This document shows positions 36,624 through 45,141 of a stretch of DNA of 64,000 nt, in pieces. Both the position numbers and the translations under genes were made by a program. Each line of letters opens with the position of its first letter. Within the stretch, counting starts at the first letter, position 1. A model generated the notes under the pieces. It was given only the letters and a program-made list of their open reading frames with translations, ran no database searches and was not told the DNA's origin. This DNA comes from Viridibacterium sediminicola (GTDB lineage: Bacteria; Pseudomonadota; Gammaproteobacteria; Burkholderiales; Rhodocyclaceae): assembly GCF_039631295.1 (NCBI RefSeq), contig NZ_JBDIVE010000007.1, positions 175,937-239,936 on the forward strand, written 5' to 3'.

Positions 36624-38597
36624 ATGAGCCAGAAACAATACGACGAATCTTCCTTCCGCGTTCTCAAGGGCCTGGAGCCCGTGCGCGAGCGGCCCGGCAT
36701 GTACACGCGGACCGATTCGCCCTGCCACATGGTGCAGGAAGTCATCGACAACGCGGCCGACGAAGCGCTTGCCGGCTTTGCCAAGAACATCCATGTCGCC
36801 ATGTTCCGTGACGGTTCGGTGGCCGTCACCGATGATGGTCGCGGCATTCCGGTCGGCCTGCATCCGGTTGAAGGTCTGCCAGTGGTGGTGCTGGCCTATA
36901 CCGTGCTGCACGCCGGCGGCAAGTTCGACAAGAAGAGCGGCAATTCGGCTTACGCTTTCTCCGGCGGCCTGCACGGCGTCGGCGTGGCGGTGACCACTGC
37001 GCTGTCGCAACGGGTCGAAGTCGAGGTGCGCCGCGAAGGGCGTGTGCACCAGATCGCCTTTGTCGACGGCGGCCGCCAGATCGGTGAGCTGGTCGATGCC
37101 GGCACCTGCGGCAAGCAGACTGGAACGCGGGTTCGCGTGTGGCCGGACGGTAAATATTTCGACTCGCCGCGCGTGCCGCTGGCCGAGATCGAGCGCCTGC
37201 TGCGCTCCAAGGCGGTGCTGCTGCCGGGTGTCAAGGTGGCGCTCGATGTCGAGCAGGCCGATGGCAGCATGGCGCGCCAGGAATGGCGCTACGTCGACGG
37301 CCTGGCCGGCTACCTGCGCGAAATGACCGCCGGCGCCGAAGCATTGGCACCGCTCTACACCGGCGAGGCCTATGCCGGCGCGGACGAAGATTACGCGCAA
37401 GGCGAGGGTGCCGCCTGGTGCTTTGGCTGGTTCGATGGCGTGCAGCTCTCCGAGAGCTATGTGAACCTGATCCCCACGGTGGCGGGCGGCACGCACGAAT
37501 CCGGCCTGCGCGCCGGCGTGTTCGATGCGGTGAAGAGCTTCATCGAGCACCACAGCTTGCTGCCCAAGGGCGTCAAGATTCAGCAGGACGATGTCTGCGG
37601 CAAGATGAGCTTCGTGCTCTCGGCCCGCGTGCTTGACCCGCAATTCCAGGGGCAGGTGAAGGAAAAGCTCAACTCGCGTGAGGCGGTCAAGCTGGTCTCT
37701 TCGATGCTGACGCATCCCTTCGAAGCCTGGCTCAACCAGAACGTCGAACACGGCAAGGCGATTGCCGAGCTGGCCATCAAGCAGGCGCAGTCGCGCCTGA
37801 AGGATGCGCAGAAAGTCGAAAAGAAGAAGAGCAGCGGCGTCGCCGTACTGCCAGGCAAGCTCTCCGATTGCGAGAGCGAGAACATCGCCGAGAACGAGCT
37901 CTATCTCGTCGAAGGTGACTCGGCCGGCGGCTCGGCCAAGATGGCGCGTGACCGCGAAACGCAGGCGATTCTGCCTTTGCGCGGCAAGGTGCAGAACGCC
38001 TGGGAAATCGACCCCAACCGCCTGTTCGCCAATGCTGAAATCCATGACATCTCGGTCGCCATCGGTGTCGATCCGCACACCGCCGATGCGCCCGACAGCG
38101 TGCTGGCCAATCTGCGCTACGGCAAGCTGATCATCATGGCCGATGCCGACGTCGACGGCTCGCACATCCAGACCCTGTTGCTCACGCTGCTGCTGCGCCA
38201 CTTCCCGCGCCTCATTGCACGCGGCCATGTGTTCATTGCGCTGCCGCCACTGTATCGCGTTGACGTGCCGGCGCAGGGCAAGAAGCGCCCGGCGCGGCGC
38301 TTTTACGCGCTCGATGAAAAAGAACTCGCCACCTTCCGCGATCGCCTGCTCAAAGAAGGCTACAAGCCCGAGCAGCTGGAAGTCGGCCGCTTCAAAGGCC
38401 TGGGCGAGATGCGCGCCGACCAGCTCAAGGAAACCGCGATGGACCGCGCCACACGCCGCGTGCTGCCGGTCACCGTCGATATCGACGCCAATTCGCAGAC
38501 CAATGCCTTGTTCAATCTGCTGATGGGCAAGGGCGAAGCTTCGGGCCGCCGCGCCTGGATGGAAGCCAAGGGCAATCTGGTCGAGGCTGATCTTTGA
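36624..38597 (+). CDS. parE: DNA topoisomerase IV subunit B
   Basis: ATPase subunit of the type II topoisomerase that decatenates daughter chromosomes. In 657 residues: GHKL ATPase (VLKGLEPVRERPGMYT, EVIDNAADEALAG, DDGRGIPVG, GGLHGVGVAVTTALS) and TOPRIM (EGDSAGGSAKMARDR, DADVDGSHIQTLLL). ParE rather than GyrB is indicated by the short length and the ARDRETQAILPLRGKVQNAW context. The start at 36624 (MSQKQYDESSFRVLKGLE) matches the family; an upstream extension does not. parC is not in the window. Confidence 0.94.
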   Translation: MSQKQYDESSFRVLKGLEPVRERPGMYTRTDSPCHMVQEVIDNAADEALAGFAKNIHVAMFRDGSVAVTDDGRGIPVGLHPVEGLPVVVLAYTVLHAGGKFDKKSGNSAYAFSGGLHGVGVAVTTALSQRVEVEVRREGRVHQIAFVDGGRQIGELVDAGTCGKQTGTRVRVWPDGKYFDSPRVPLAEIERLLRSKAVLLPGVKVALDVEQADGSMARQEWRYVDGLAGYLREMTAGAEALAPLYTGEAYAGADEDYAQGEGAAWCFGWFDGVQLSESYVNLIPTVAGGTHESGLRAGVFDAVKSFIEHHSLLPKGVKIQQDDVCGKMSFVLSARVLDPQFQGQVKEKLNSREAVKLVSSMLTHPFEAWLNQNVEHGKAIAELAIKQAQSRLKDAQKVEKKKSSGVAVLPGKLSDCESENIAENELYLVEGDSAGGSAKMARDRETQAILPLRGKVQNAWEIDPNRLFANAEIHDISVAIGVDPHTADAPDSVLANLRYGKLIIMADADVDGSHIQTLLLTLLLRHFPRLIARGHVFIALPPLYRVDVPAQGKKRPARRFYALDEKELATFRDRLLKEGYKPEQLEVGRFKGLGEMRADQLKETAMDRATRRVLPVTVDIDANSQTNALFNLLMGKGEASGRRAWMEAKGNLVEADL

Positions 38598-39298
38598 TCG
38601 CCGGCGCGCCATCGTCCAGTACGTCTGGTCTGGCGCGCGTCCTGCTCTGGCTGATTCCGCCGAGCATCGCCTGTGGCGCGCTGATCGATCAGTATTGCGC
38701 GCCCTGGGGGCAGGGCGCTGTCAGCGCCTTCATCTGGCTGCTCTATCTTGCGCTGCTGGTGCTGGAAGCGCCCGCCACGCGGCCGGCGCTGATCGCCTGC
38801 CTGATTCTAGCCACCACCGGTGAAGTCATTCTGTCCCTGGTCTGGGGACTGTACGACTACCGCCTGCACAACATCCCGCTCTTCGTGCCGCCTGGTCATG
38901 TGCTGCTGTTCTGGTTCGGTCTCAACACTGTTGTGCGCGTGCCCGCACGCCTGCTCGACGCGATGCCGCTGCTCAGCGGCCTCGTGGTCGCCGTGCTGGC
39001 GATCAGCGGTATCGATCAGCTGAGTCTGCCGCTGTGGCTGATGTTCTTCGTCTGCTGGTACTACAGCCGCAGCGCCCGGCGTTTCTACGTCTGGATGTTC
39101 CTCATCGCCCTCATCATGGAGGTTTTCGCGACATGGGTCGGTAACTGGCGCTGGCACAGCGAGGTGCCGCTGTTGCACATCCCCACCACCAATCCGCCCC
39201 TGGCCGCCGGTGCGTTTTACTGCATGCTCGATGTGCTGGTTCTGGGGCTGTCGCGCTTGATCCACCGCCGCAAAAGCGCTGTCGCAAGCCGCGCCTGA
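38594..39298 (+). CDS. Uncharacterised polytopic membrane protein
   Basis: 234 residues with about seven hydrophobic segments. The TTG start overlaps the parE stop (TTGA), so translation is probably coupled to parE. Notable polar motifs within or between helices are WGLYDYRLHNIPLFVPPGHVLLFWFG and WVGNWRWHSEVPLLHIPTTNPP. The conserved-looking His/Trp/Tyr pairs hint at a ligand site, but I do not recognise the family. The coupling to a topoisomerase gene need not reflect function. Confidence 0.7.
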   Translation: MIAGAPSSSTSGLARVLLWLIPPSIACGALIDQYCAPWGQGAVSAFIWLLYLALLVLEAPATRPALIACLILATTGEVILSLVWGLYDYRLHNIPLFVPPGHVLLFWFGLNTVVRVPARLLDAMPLLSGLVVAVLAISGIDQLSLPLWLMFFVCWYYSRSARRFYVWMFLIALIMEVFATWVGNWRWHSEVPLLHIPTTNPPLAAGAFYCMLDVLVLGLSRLIHRRKSAVASRA

Positions 39299-39368
39299 GC
39301 GCTTGGGCCAGAGTCTGTCGCTCTCTTGGCACGCGGCAGTGGCTGCTCTGCAGCTTCGCTGTGCAGGC

Positions 39369-40113
39369 TTACTGGCGCGGAATGCCGTCGGCATTAACCA
39401 CCAGGGTCGGTCCCGGTGGCGCACTCATTTGCACGCGATGTTCCTGACCGCGGAAGTGATAGCTGACGTCCCAGTAGTCGGGCGGGCCGCTGGGCGTTTG
39501 TTCGCAGCGGCGGATCTCGCGACTGCCGACTTCGTCTTCCCGACCGGCGCGTGAGCCGATAGCCGCCCACTTGATGACCGAGTACGCCGCCCAGGATGGC
39601 GCCGACAATCGCGCCACCGACATTCGCCTCTGCGCGCGGCCGCGTCACCTGTTCGCGCTCAACCCAGCAATGCTGGGTCGGCGGGCCGACCACGGCACGG
39701 ACCGAGCTGACGGCTATCGTGTAAGTGCGCTCATCCGGACGCCGCCGATAGGCGTAATCCGCCTGCGCCAGCGGCTCCGGCGTTTTGCCGCTGCGGCCTT
39801 GAGCGGCGCTGGCCGGGCGTACTGAAGAGATGCGTCGTTGCATGCCCATGCCCTGCAAGGAATCGTAGCTGCCTTGGCGCAGGATCACGCAATGCCCCTT
39901 GAAGCCGACATCGGAGCAAACCTGCCAGCGACCGCGACTGACCTCCACCGAGGAAGCGCGATCATTGAAGCCGCCGCGCTGGAAATTGCTGAGCGATTTG
40001 CTGGTCGTGAAGGCGCGGCCGCGAAAGTCACTACCTTCATAGAATGTGATCTGGGCCATGGCTTGCGCGCTCACGAGGAGTGCGGCAATGCCCAGTGTGG
40101 ATTTGATGTGCAT
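39369..40113 (-). pseudogene. Frameshifted beta/gamma-crystallin and glycine-zipper protein
   Basis: The reading frame opens at 40113 (MHIKSTLGIAALLVSAQAMA, a signal peptide). Two beta/gamma-crystallin Greek-key motifs follow (ITFYEGSDFRGRAFTTS; WQVCSDVGFKGHCVILRQG), then a glycine-zipper segment GGAIVGAILGGVLGHQVGG. At about 39560-39570 the frame is lost. The family's C-terminal part (AIGSRAGRED..RRCEQTPSGPPDYWDVSYHFRGQEHRVQM) continues in a different minus-strand frame to a stop at 39369. About 15-20 residues of the usual Gly-rich connector appear to be missing, suggesting an out-of-frame deletion between GC-rich repeats. A sequencing error is possible. Confidence 0.75.
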
Positions 40114-40160
40114 GGCGATGGTGTCCCGATGAGTCGCAGAGTGAAGTGGCGCCGGCGGCT

Positions 40161-40535
40161 TCATTTACCGATCAGCAGCGCGCTGGCATCGACGCCTTTG
40201 ACGCCCTCGATGCGGGTGGCCTCTGCCTCGGCGAGTGTTTTCGCTGCGCGGTTGCTGGCCACGCCGTAGAGCGTGACAACGCCATTGAAGGTGCTGACGC
40301 TGATGTCGGATTGTTTGAGCGCGCTATTGCCTGCCAATTTGAGCTTGAGCTTGCTGGTGATAGCCGCATCGCTGGCCGTGGAGGCGAGCCCGTCGCTGCG
40401 CGGTGTGGCCGGCACGGTTGGCGAGCTGGTCGTTGGGGCACTGCTGGCGGCCGGATTCAGGAGCAGGGCTGTGCTGCTGCTGAGGGCGCACAACAGCTTG
40501 ACGAACGTGCGCTGGCTATTTGATCTGCTGTTCAT
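40161..40535 (-). CDS. BON-domain periplasmic protein
   Basis: 124 residues. The N-terminal hydrophobic stretch (FVKLLCALSSSTALLLNPAASSA) acts as a signal, followed by a Ser/Thr/Pro linker and one BON domain (DAAITSKLKLKLAGNSALKQSDISVSTFNGVVTLYGVASN..). Single-BON proteins of the OsmY type are usually periplasmic and stress-linked; membrane association is inferred from the domain. It lies 47 bases upstream of the broken crystallin gene on the same strand, so the two probably shared a transcript. Confidence 0.82.
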   Translation of the reverse strand: MNSRSNSQRTFVKLLCALSSSTALLLNPAASSAPTTSSPTVPATPRSDGLASTASDAAITSKLKLKLAGNSALKQSDISVSTFNGVVTLYGVASNRAAKTLAEAEATRIEGVKGVDASALLIGK

Positions 40536-40667
40536 GCTCGGAGCTCCCGCGTCGCGAGCCCGGAGGGCTCAGTAAGGCCATGCTCGCGTAATACGGGAGG
40601 GATTTCGGTGCGTTGGCACACCGAGCGCATGTACACCGGTCGTGGGCGGTTTCGCGGCTTGAAAATG

Positions 40668-40699
40668 AAAAAGCCCGGCGCTTTCGCGTCGGGCTTTTC
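40668..40699 (-). terminator. Terminator of tRNA-Val(CAC)
   Basis: A 13-bp stem with one wobble pair, AAAAGCCCGGCGC / GCGTCGGGCTTTT, loop TTTC. The minus strand ends in a T-run eight bases beyond the tRNA 3' end. Confidence 0.9.
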
Positions 40700-40706
40700 G
40701 GGAATC

Positions 40707-40782
40707 TGGTAGGCGGTATTGGACTCGAACCAACGACCCCGTCCGTGTGAAGGACGTGCTCTACCAACTGAGCTAACCGCCT
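40707..40782 (-). tRNA. tRNA-Val (anticodon CAC)
   Basis: 76 nt with encoded CCA. The acceptor is AGGCGGT / ACCGCCT, the D arm TAGCTCAGTTGGTAGAGCA, and the anticodon stem CGTCC / GGACG with loop TTCACAC (CAC). The T arm is GTTGGTTCGAGTCCAAT. A second valine isoacceptor in the window, reading GTG. Confidence 0.95.
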
Positions 40783-40908
40783 AAATAACTGAGGAGCAAT
40801 TGCTGCCTCGTCATCAGAGAGGCGCGATTATAGAGAGGGTTTTCGCGTTCGTCAAAGGTCTTCTGCCGTAAAATAGCTTTTTTTGCATCGCAGCCCGATT
40901 CTGATCCC

Positions 40909-42312
40909 ATGAGCCAAACCTCAAGCACTCCTGTCCGTACCCGTTTTGCACCCAGCCCGACGGGTTATCTTCATATTGGTGGCGCGCGTACCGCCTTGTT
41001 TTCATGGGCTTATGCACGTCGCCATGGCGGGCAATTCATCCTGCGCATTGAAGACACCGATGTCGCGCGCTCGACGCCGGAAGCCGTGCAGGCCATTCTC
41101 GATGGCATGAACTGGCTGGAGCTCGCGCACGACGAAGGTCCTTTCTATCAGATGCAGCGCATGGAGCGTTACAAGGAAGTCATTGCGCAGATGCTGGAGG
41201 CGGGCACGGCTTACTACTGCTACATGGCGCCGGAGGAACTGGAGGCGATTCGTGAAGCGCAGCGCGCACGTGGCGAAAAGCCGCGTTACGACGGTCGCTG
41301 GCGTCCCGAGCCGGGCAAGACCTTGCCCGCTGTGCCGGCAGGCATCCAGCCGGTGGTGCGCTTCAAGAACCCGGCCGATGGCGTGGTGGCCTGGGACGAT
41401 CTGGTCAAGGGCCGCATCGAGATCGCCAATGCGGAGATGGACGACCTCATCATCGCCCGCGCCGACGGCACACCGACCTACAACTTCTGCGTGGTGGTCG
41501 ATGACTGGGACATGGGCATCACCCAGGTGATTCGCGGCGACGACCACGTCAACAACACGCCGCGCCAGATCAACATCCTCAAGGCGCTGGGGGCGACGGT
41601 GCCGCAATACGCGCATCTGTCGATGATTCTTGGCGACGACGGCACCAAGCTCTCCAAGCGCCATGGCGCGGTGAGCGTGATGCAGTATCACGAGGACGGC
41701 TACCTCAAGGAAGCCGTCATCAACTATCTGGCGCGCCTGGGCTGGAGTCACGGTGATGACGAAGTCTTCTCGCGTGCGCAGTTCGTCGAATGGTTCGACC
41801 TCGACCACATCACGCCCTCGGCCGCGCAGTTCAATACCGAGAAGCTCAAGTGGCTCAACGCGCATTACATCAAGCAGACGGCGCCGGAGGTGTTGGCGGC
41901 AGACATCGCCGAGCGTCTTGCCAAGCGTGATGTGACGATCGAAGGCGGGCCGGATCTGGCCGCAGTGATCGCGCTCTACCGCGAGCGCGCCGCCACCCTG
42001 GTCGAGATTGCGGATGCCGTGGCGCCGTACTACAGCGCCGTGCAGGCAGATGAAGCGCTGATCGCCCAGCACCTGAGCGAAGCAGCGCAGGATGCGCTGG
42101 CCGCGCTGGCTGCACGCTTGCAGGGAGCTGAATGGGACAAGGCCGCGCTGTCCGCCGCGATCAAGGAGACTTGCACTGAAAAGGGACTGAAGATGCCGCA
42201 GGTGGCGATTCCCCTGCGCGTCAAGCTGCTCGGCGTGACCCAGACGCCGTCCATCGATGCGGTGCTCGAAGTGCTCGGCCGCGAGCGCGTGCTCGCTCGC
42301 CTGGGCGCCTGA
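40909..42312 (+). CDS. gltX: Glutamyl-tRNA synthetase
   Basis: A class I synthetase of 467 residues. The HIGH motif is HIGG (22-25) in PSPTGYLHIGGARTALFSW, and the KMSKS motif is KLSKRHG (about 248). GCYM-type zinc residues are absent; YYCYM lies at about 101. IRGDDHVNNTPRQ is also diagnostic. A TAAAAT box about 40 bases upstream may be its -10. It is single-copy in the window. Non-discriminating activity toward tRNA-Gln cannot be judged from this. Confidence 0.96.
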   Translation: MSQTSSTPVRTRFAPSPTGYLHIGGARTALFSWAYARRHGGQFILRIEDTDVARSTPEAVQAILDGMNWLELAHDEGPFYQMQRMERYKEVIAQMLEAGTAYYCYMAPEELEAIREAQRARGEKPRYDGRWRPEPGKTLPAVPAGIQPVVRFKNPADGVVAWDDLVKGRIEIANAEMDDLIIARADGTPTYNFCVVVDDWDMGITQVIRGDDHVNNTPRQINILKALGATVPQYAHLSMILGDDGTKLSKRHGAVSVMQYHEDGYLKEAVINYLARLGWSHGDDEVFSRAQFVEWFDLDHITPSAAQFNTEKLKWLNAHYIKQTAPEVLAADIAERLAKRDVTIEGGPDLAAVIALYRERAATLVEIADAVAPYYSAVQADEALIAQHLSEAAQDALAALAARLQGAEWDKAALSAAIKETCTEKGLKMPQVAIPLRVKLLGVTQTPSIDAVLEVLGRERVLARLGA

Positions 42313-42390
42313 TCAGCGCGTTCAGCCAAAACGAAGGCCTGCAATTGCAGGCTATACCGTTGATTCAGGCAGTTTGCATTTTTGTCCGCC

Positions 42391-42511
42391 GATATATAGA
42401 CGCGAAGGGCGCGAAGGAGAAGCAAAGGTCCGCAAAGAAAAGCGACGCTTGCTTTCCTTTGCGGACCTTCTGTCTTTCTCGGCGGCCTTTGCGACGAAAT
42501 ATCCAGCGCTT
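42391..42511. repeat. Long imperfect palindrome with GCGAAGG / GCAAAGG arms
   Basis: The centre is a stem of 19 bp with one mismatch (42425-42443 with 42451-42469), whose core is AAGGTCCGCAAAG / CTTTGCGGACCTT around a GACGCTT loop. Outside it the arms go on pairing imperfectly, with GACGCGAAGGGCGCG opposite GGCGGCCTTTGCGAC and GATATATA opposite AAATATCC. The whole is about 120 bp in the 268-bp gap between gltX and the barrel gene. There is no T-run. It resembles a mobile palindromic (REP/MITE-like) element rather than a terminator. Confidence 0.6.
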
Positions 42512-42580
42512 AAAAACTGGATACGCCGTAACCGAGCTGTATTGCTGTAATTGCGGCCTTTGTTGTTTGTGCGGAGCGCC

Positions 42581-43246
42581 TCAGAAGCTGTAGGAGGCGC
42601 CGATGCCGACGACGGGATACCACTTCAGTTTGTTGACGTCGTCATTGAGCTTCTTTTCGGCCGCTGCGCGGTTGCTCTCCAGCGTACCGGTCGAGTCCGT
42701 CACGCCGCTGACCGTCAGCGTGCCGGATGATTTTTGATACAGCACGCCGATGCGCGCATTGAAAGCCAGGCCCGGCTTGCTGGGCGGATTGGCGCTCCAG
42801 CCGACGCCAAGATAGGGCGACAGTTTGCTCTTGGAGAACTTGCTTTCGTAATGCGCTTGCGGCGCCGTGCCGGTGTAGGTGACGTTGTTGATGGTGATCG
42901 AGGTCGCGTTGCTGGTGCCATTGGCGCTGATCGAGCTGTCGTTGTAGAGGGCGCCAGCCTGGATCGCGAAGCTGCCCTGGAAGGGATGGTAGCCGCCGAG
43001 CAGCTCAAGCGTGCGCAGCTTGACCTTGCCATCGTAATTGACGCCGCTTTCACTGGCTTTGCGATTGAAATCAAATGCGTTGTAGCCGACGCTGAGCGAT
43101 GCGGATGGAGTGAATCCGTAGGTGTAGGCGACGCCCGCGCCAAGGGTCGAGATACCGAGCGATACGCCTTGATTGGCGGCGCTCGCACAATGCATGGTGA
43201 TCAGGCCAGCGCTGCCGAGCAGAATGTGCAGCAGGGTTTTCTTCAT
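42581..43246 (-). CDS. Small outer-membrane beta-barrel protein
   Basis: 221 residues. A signal peptide (MKKTLLHILLGSAGLITMHCASA) precedes alternating amphipathic strands (LSVGYNAFDF, RTLELLGGYHPF, FAIQAGALYND, LSPYLGVGWSA, FNARIGVLYQK), and the C-terminal VVGIGASYSF ends in Phe as BAM substrates do. About eight strands, an OmpW/OmpA-like small barrel. AAGGGAG precedes the ATG. A Cys at 20 lies before the probable cleavage site, so it is not a clear lipoprotein. Function unknown. Confidence 0.75.
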   Translation of the reverse strand: MKKTLLHILLGSAGLITMHCASAANQGVSLGISTLGAGVAYTYGFTPSASLSVGYNAFDFNRKASESGVNYDGKVKLRTLELLGGYHPFQGSFAIQAGALYNDSSISANGTSNATSITINNVTYTGTAPQAHYESKFSKSKLSPYLGVGWSANPPSKPGLAFNARIGVLYQKSSGTLTVSGVTDSTGTLESNRAAAEKKLNDDVNKLKWYPVVGIGASYSF

Positions 43247-43347
43247 CTCACTCCCTTTCCGTTTTGAATGGCGCCACGCGCTATGGACGTGGTTTGGCGC
43301 ATAACGGCGCGCGACGGAGCGGGCTTGAAGCGGCGCGAATGAGCGGC

Positions 43348-44463
43348 TCAGGAATTCCGATAAGCGGAGTGCTCGTTGAGTTCGTCGACGTACTGGCTGA
43401 TGCCGCTGGCCTCGCGTTGCAGGAAGTCCGCGATGGCCTCACGGAAGCGTGGCTCGGCGATCCAGTGCAGGGAATGTGTGCTCACCGGATCGAGTCCGCG
43501 TGCGAGTTTGTGCTCGCCCTGCGCGCCGCCTTCGAAGCGCAGCAGTTGTTGGTCGATGGCGTATTCGATCGGGCGGTAATAACAGGCTTCGAAATGCAGG
43601 CAAGAGATTGCTTCGGTCGCGCCCCAGTAGCGACCGTAGAGCTGCTGCTCGTCGCGCAGCAGCAGGCTGCACGCCACATTGCTCTCATCACGTTGCGCCA
43701 GCAGCAAGACGCAGTGCTCGGGCAGCGCTTGCCCCAGGCGCTGGAAGAAGTCCTCGTTCAGATAGGGCCGCCCGCCATGCAGTGCGTAGGTGTTGCGATG
43801 GCAGCGATGAAAATAGCGCCAGTGCTCCGGCGTGATCTGCCGACCTTCAAGTACCTCGATACGGACGCCGGCTTCCGCCACCTTGCGCCGCTCTTGCTTG
43901 ATCTTCTTGCGTTTGTCATGCGAGAGAGTGGCCAGGAAGGCATCGAAACTGGCGTAGCCCTGGTTGTGCCAGTGGAACTGCACACTGCTGCGCTGGAGCA
44001 AAGCCTGCGCGAGTCCGGCGTCTAGACTGCTCCGATCGGGAAACAGCAGGTGCAGCGAGGAATAGCCGCTACGTTCAGCATGCGCGAGCATCGCTTGCAG
44101 CAGCGCCGCACGATGCGCTGCGTCGCGGGCCAGCAGGCGCGCGCCCGGCACTGGCGAGAACGGCACGGCGCACAGCCACTTGGGGTAATAGGCCAGGCCG
44201 TGGCGAGTGTAGGCCTCGGCCCAGGCCCAGTCGAAGACGTATTCGCCCCAGGAATGTGACTTGGCGTAGAGCGGAGCGGCGGCAATCAGCTGATCGTCTT
44301 GCCAGAGGCTGGCGTAGGCCGGCGTCCAGCCGCTGGCACCGCCGACGCTGCCGGAATCCTCCAGCGCAGCGAGAAAAGCGTGGCGCACGAAGACTTGGCC
44401 ATCGTGCAAGGCGTCCCATTGCGGGGCGCTGACTTCGTGAATGCTGTGAAGGATGCGGAACAT
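43348..44463 (-). CDS. FemAB-like GNAT acyltransferase (DUF482/PF04339)
   Basis: 371 residues of the peptidogalycan/FemAB-like family. Visible: FVRHAFLAALEDSGSVGGASGW, the SHSWGEYVFDWAWAEAYTRHGLAYYPK block, LSHDKRKKIKQERRKV, YFHRCHRNTYALHGGRPYLN, and the YGRYWGATEAISCLHFEACYYRPIEYAI block with FEGGAQGEHKLARGL. It is a cytoplasmic acyl or aminoacyl transfer enzyme by fold; the substrate is unknown. Divergent from glnB. Confidence 0.88.
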   Translation of the reverse strand: MFRILHSIHEVSAPQWDALHDGQVFVRHAFLAALEDSGSVGGASGWTPAYASLWQDDQLIAAAPLYAKSHSWGEYVFDWAWAEAYTRHGLAYYPKWLCAVPFSPVPGARLLARDAAHRAALLQAMLAHAERSGYSSLHLLFPDRSSLDAGLAQALLQRSSVQFHWHNQGYASFDAFLATLSHDKRKKIKQERRKVAEAGVRIEVLEGRQITPEHWRYFHRCHRNTYALHGGRPYLNEDFFQRLGQALPEHCVLLLAQRDESNVACSLLLRDEQQLYGRYWGATEAISCLHFEACYYRPIEYAIDQQLLRFEGGAQGEHKLARGLDPVSTHSLHWIAEPRFREAIADFLQREASGISQYVDELNEHSAYRNS

Positions 44464-44732
44464 GGATCAGTGCTCGGATGGCTTTCGGTGGAGCAGGGGG
44501 CTTACTGGGCGGCCGTGTCTATCGAGCCTGCTTGGATACGGCTTCGCCTCTTCGCTACGCAAGCGCCGCGCCAGCACACAGCTGCCCGCCAGAGAATATT
44601 CATGCCGGAGCCTGAGCGTGTTGCACGGGCGATGTATTTCTGACAACTCGCGCTGCGCTAAAACGGCGATTATTGCGCTACTATCCCTGCTTTGTTGCGC
44701 CAGCATGAACCCAATACCCCGGAGGCAAGACC

Positions 44733-45071
44733 GTGAAGAAAATCGAAGCCATCATTAAGCCCTTCAAGCTCGACGAGGTCCGCGAGGCTTTGTCGGAAGT
44801 AGGGATTACTGGCCTCACCGTGACTGAAGTCAAAGGCTTCGGTCGTCAGAAAGGCCATACCGAACTGTACCGCGGTGCAGAGTATGTGGTGGACTTCCTG
44901 CCCAAGATCAAGCTTGAAGTGATCATCGAAGACGGTATCGTCGAACAGGCAATCGAAGCGATCATCAAGTCCGCACGCACGGGCAAGATCGGTGATGGCA
45001 AGATCTTCGTGTCCACGGTCGAGCAGGTGATTCGCATCCGTACCGGTGAGACTGGCGAAGCCGCCATCTGA
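44733..45071 (+). CDS. glnB: Nitrogen regulatory protein P-II
   Basis: A 112-residue trimeric sensor of 2-oxoglutarate, ATP/ADP and, via uridylylation at Y51 (HTELYRGAEYVVDF), glutamine status. It controls glutamine synthetase adenylylation and NtrB. Thr in GHTELYRGAEY and the D-F-L-P T-loop favour GlnB over GlnK, and no amtB is adjacent. B-loop TGKIGDGKIFV and C-loop IRIRTGETGEAAI are intact. GTG start with GGAGG seven bases upstream. No convincing sigma-54 site upstream. Confidence 0.95.
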   Translation: MKKIEAIIKPFKLDEVREALSEVGITGLTVTEVKGFGRQKGHTELYRGAEYVVDFLPKIKLEVIIEDGIVEQAIEAIIKSARTGKIGDGKIFVSTVEQVIRIRTGETGEAAI

Positions 45072-45094
45072 GCGATTCGGATCTCTCCGCAAAG

Positions 45095-45117
45095 AAGCCG
45101 CCTCAGGGCGGCTTTTT
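45095..45117 (+). terminator. Terminator after glnB
   Basis: Stem AAGCCGCC / GGCGGCTT, loop TCAG, followed by five Ts. Confidence 0.9.
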
Positions 45118-45141
45118 ATTTGCCCGGCAACAGCCTGGATC

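Noticed and set aside
36330..38612. A 760-codon minus-strand frame opposite parE
   Set aside because: Shadow of parE; no start context or family similarity.
44464..44732. A sigma-54/NtrC promoter for glnB
   Set aside because: No TGGCAC-N5-TTGC match was found, and the weak sigma-70-like boxes have bad spacing.
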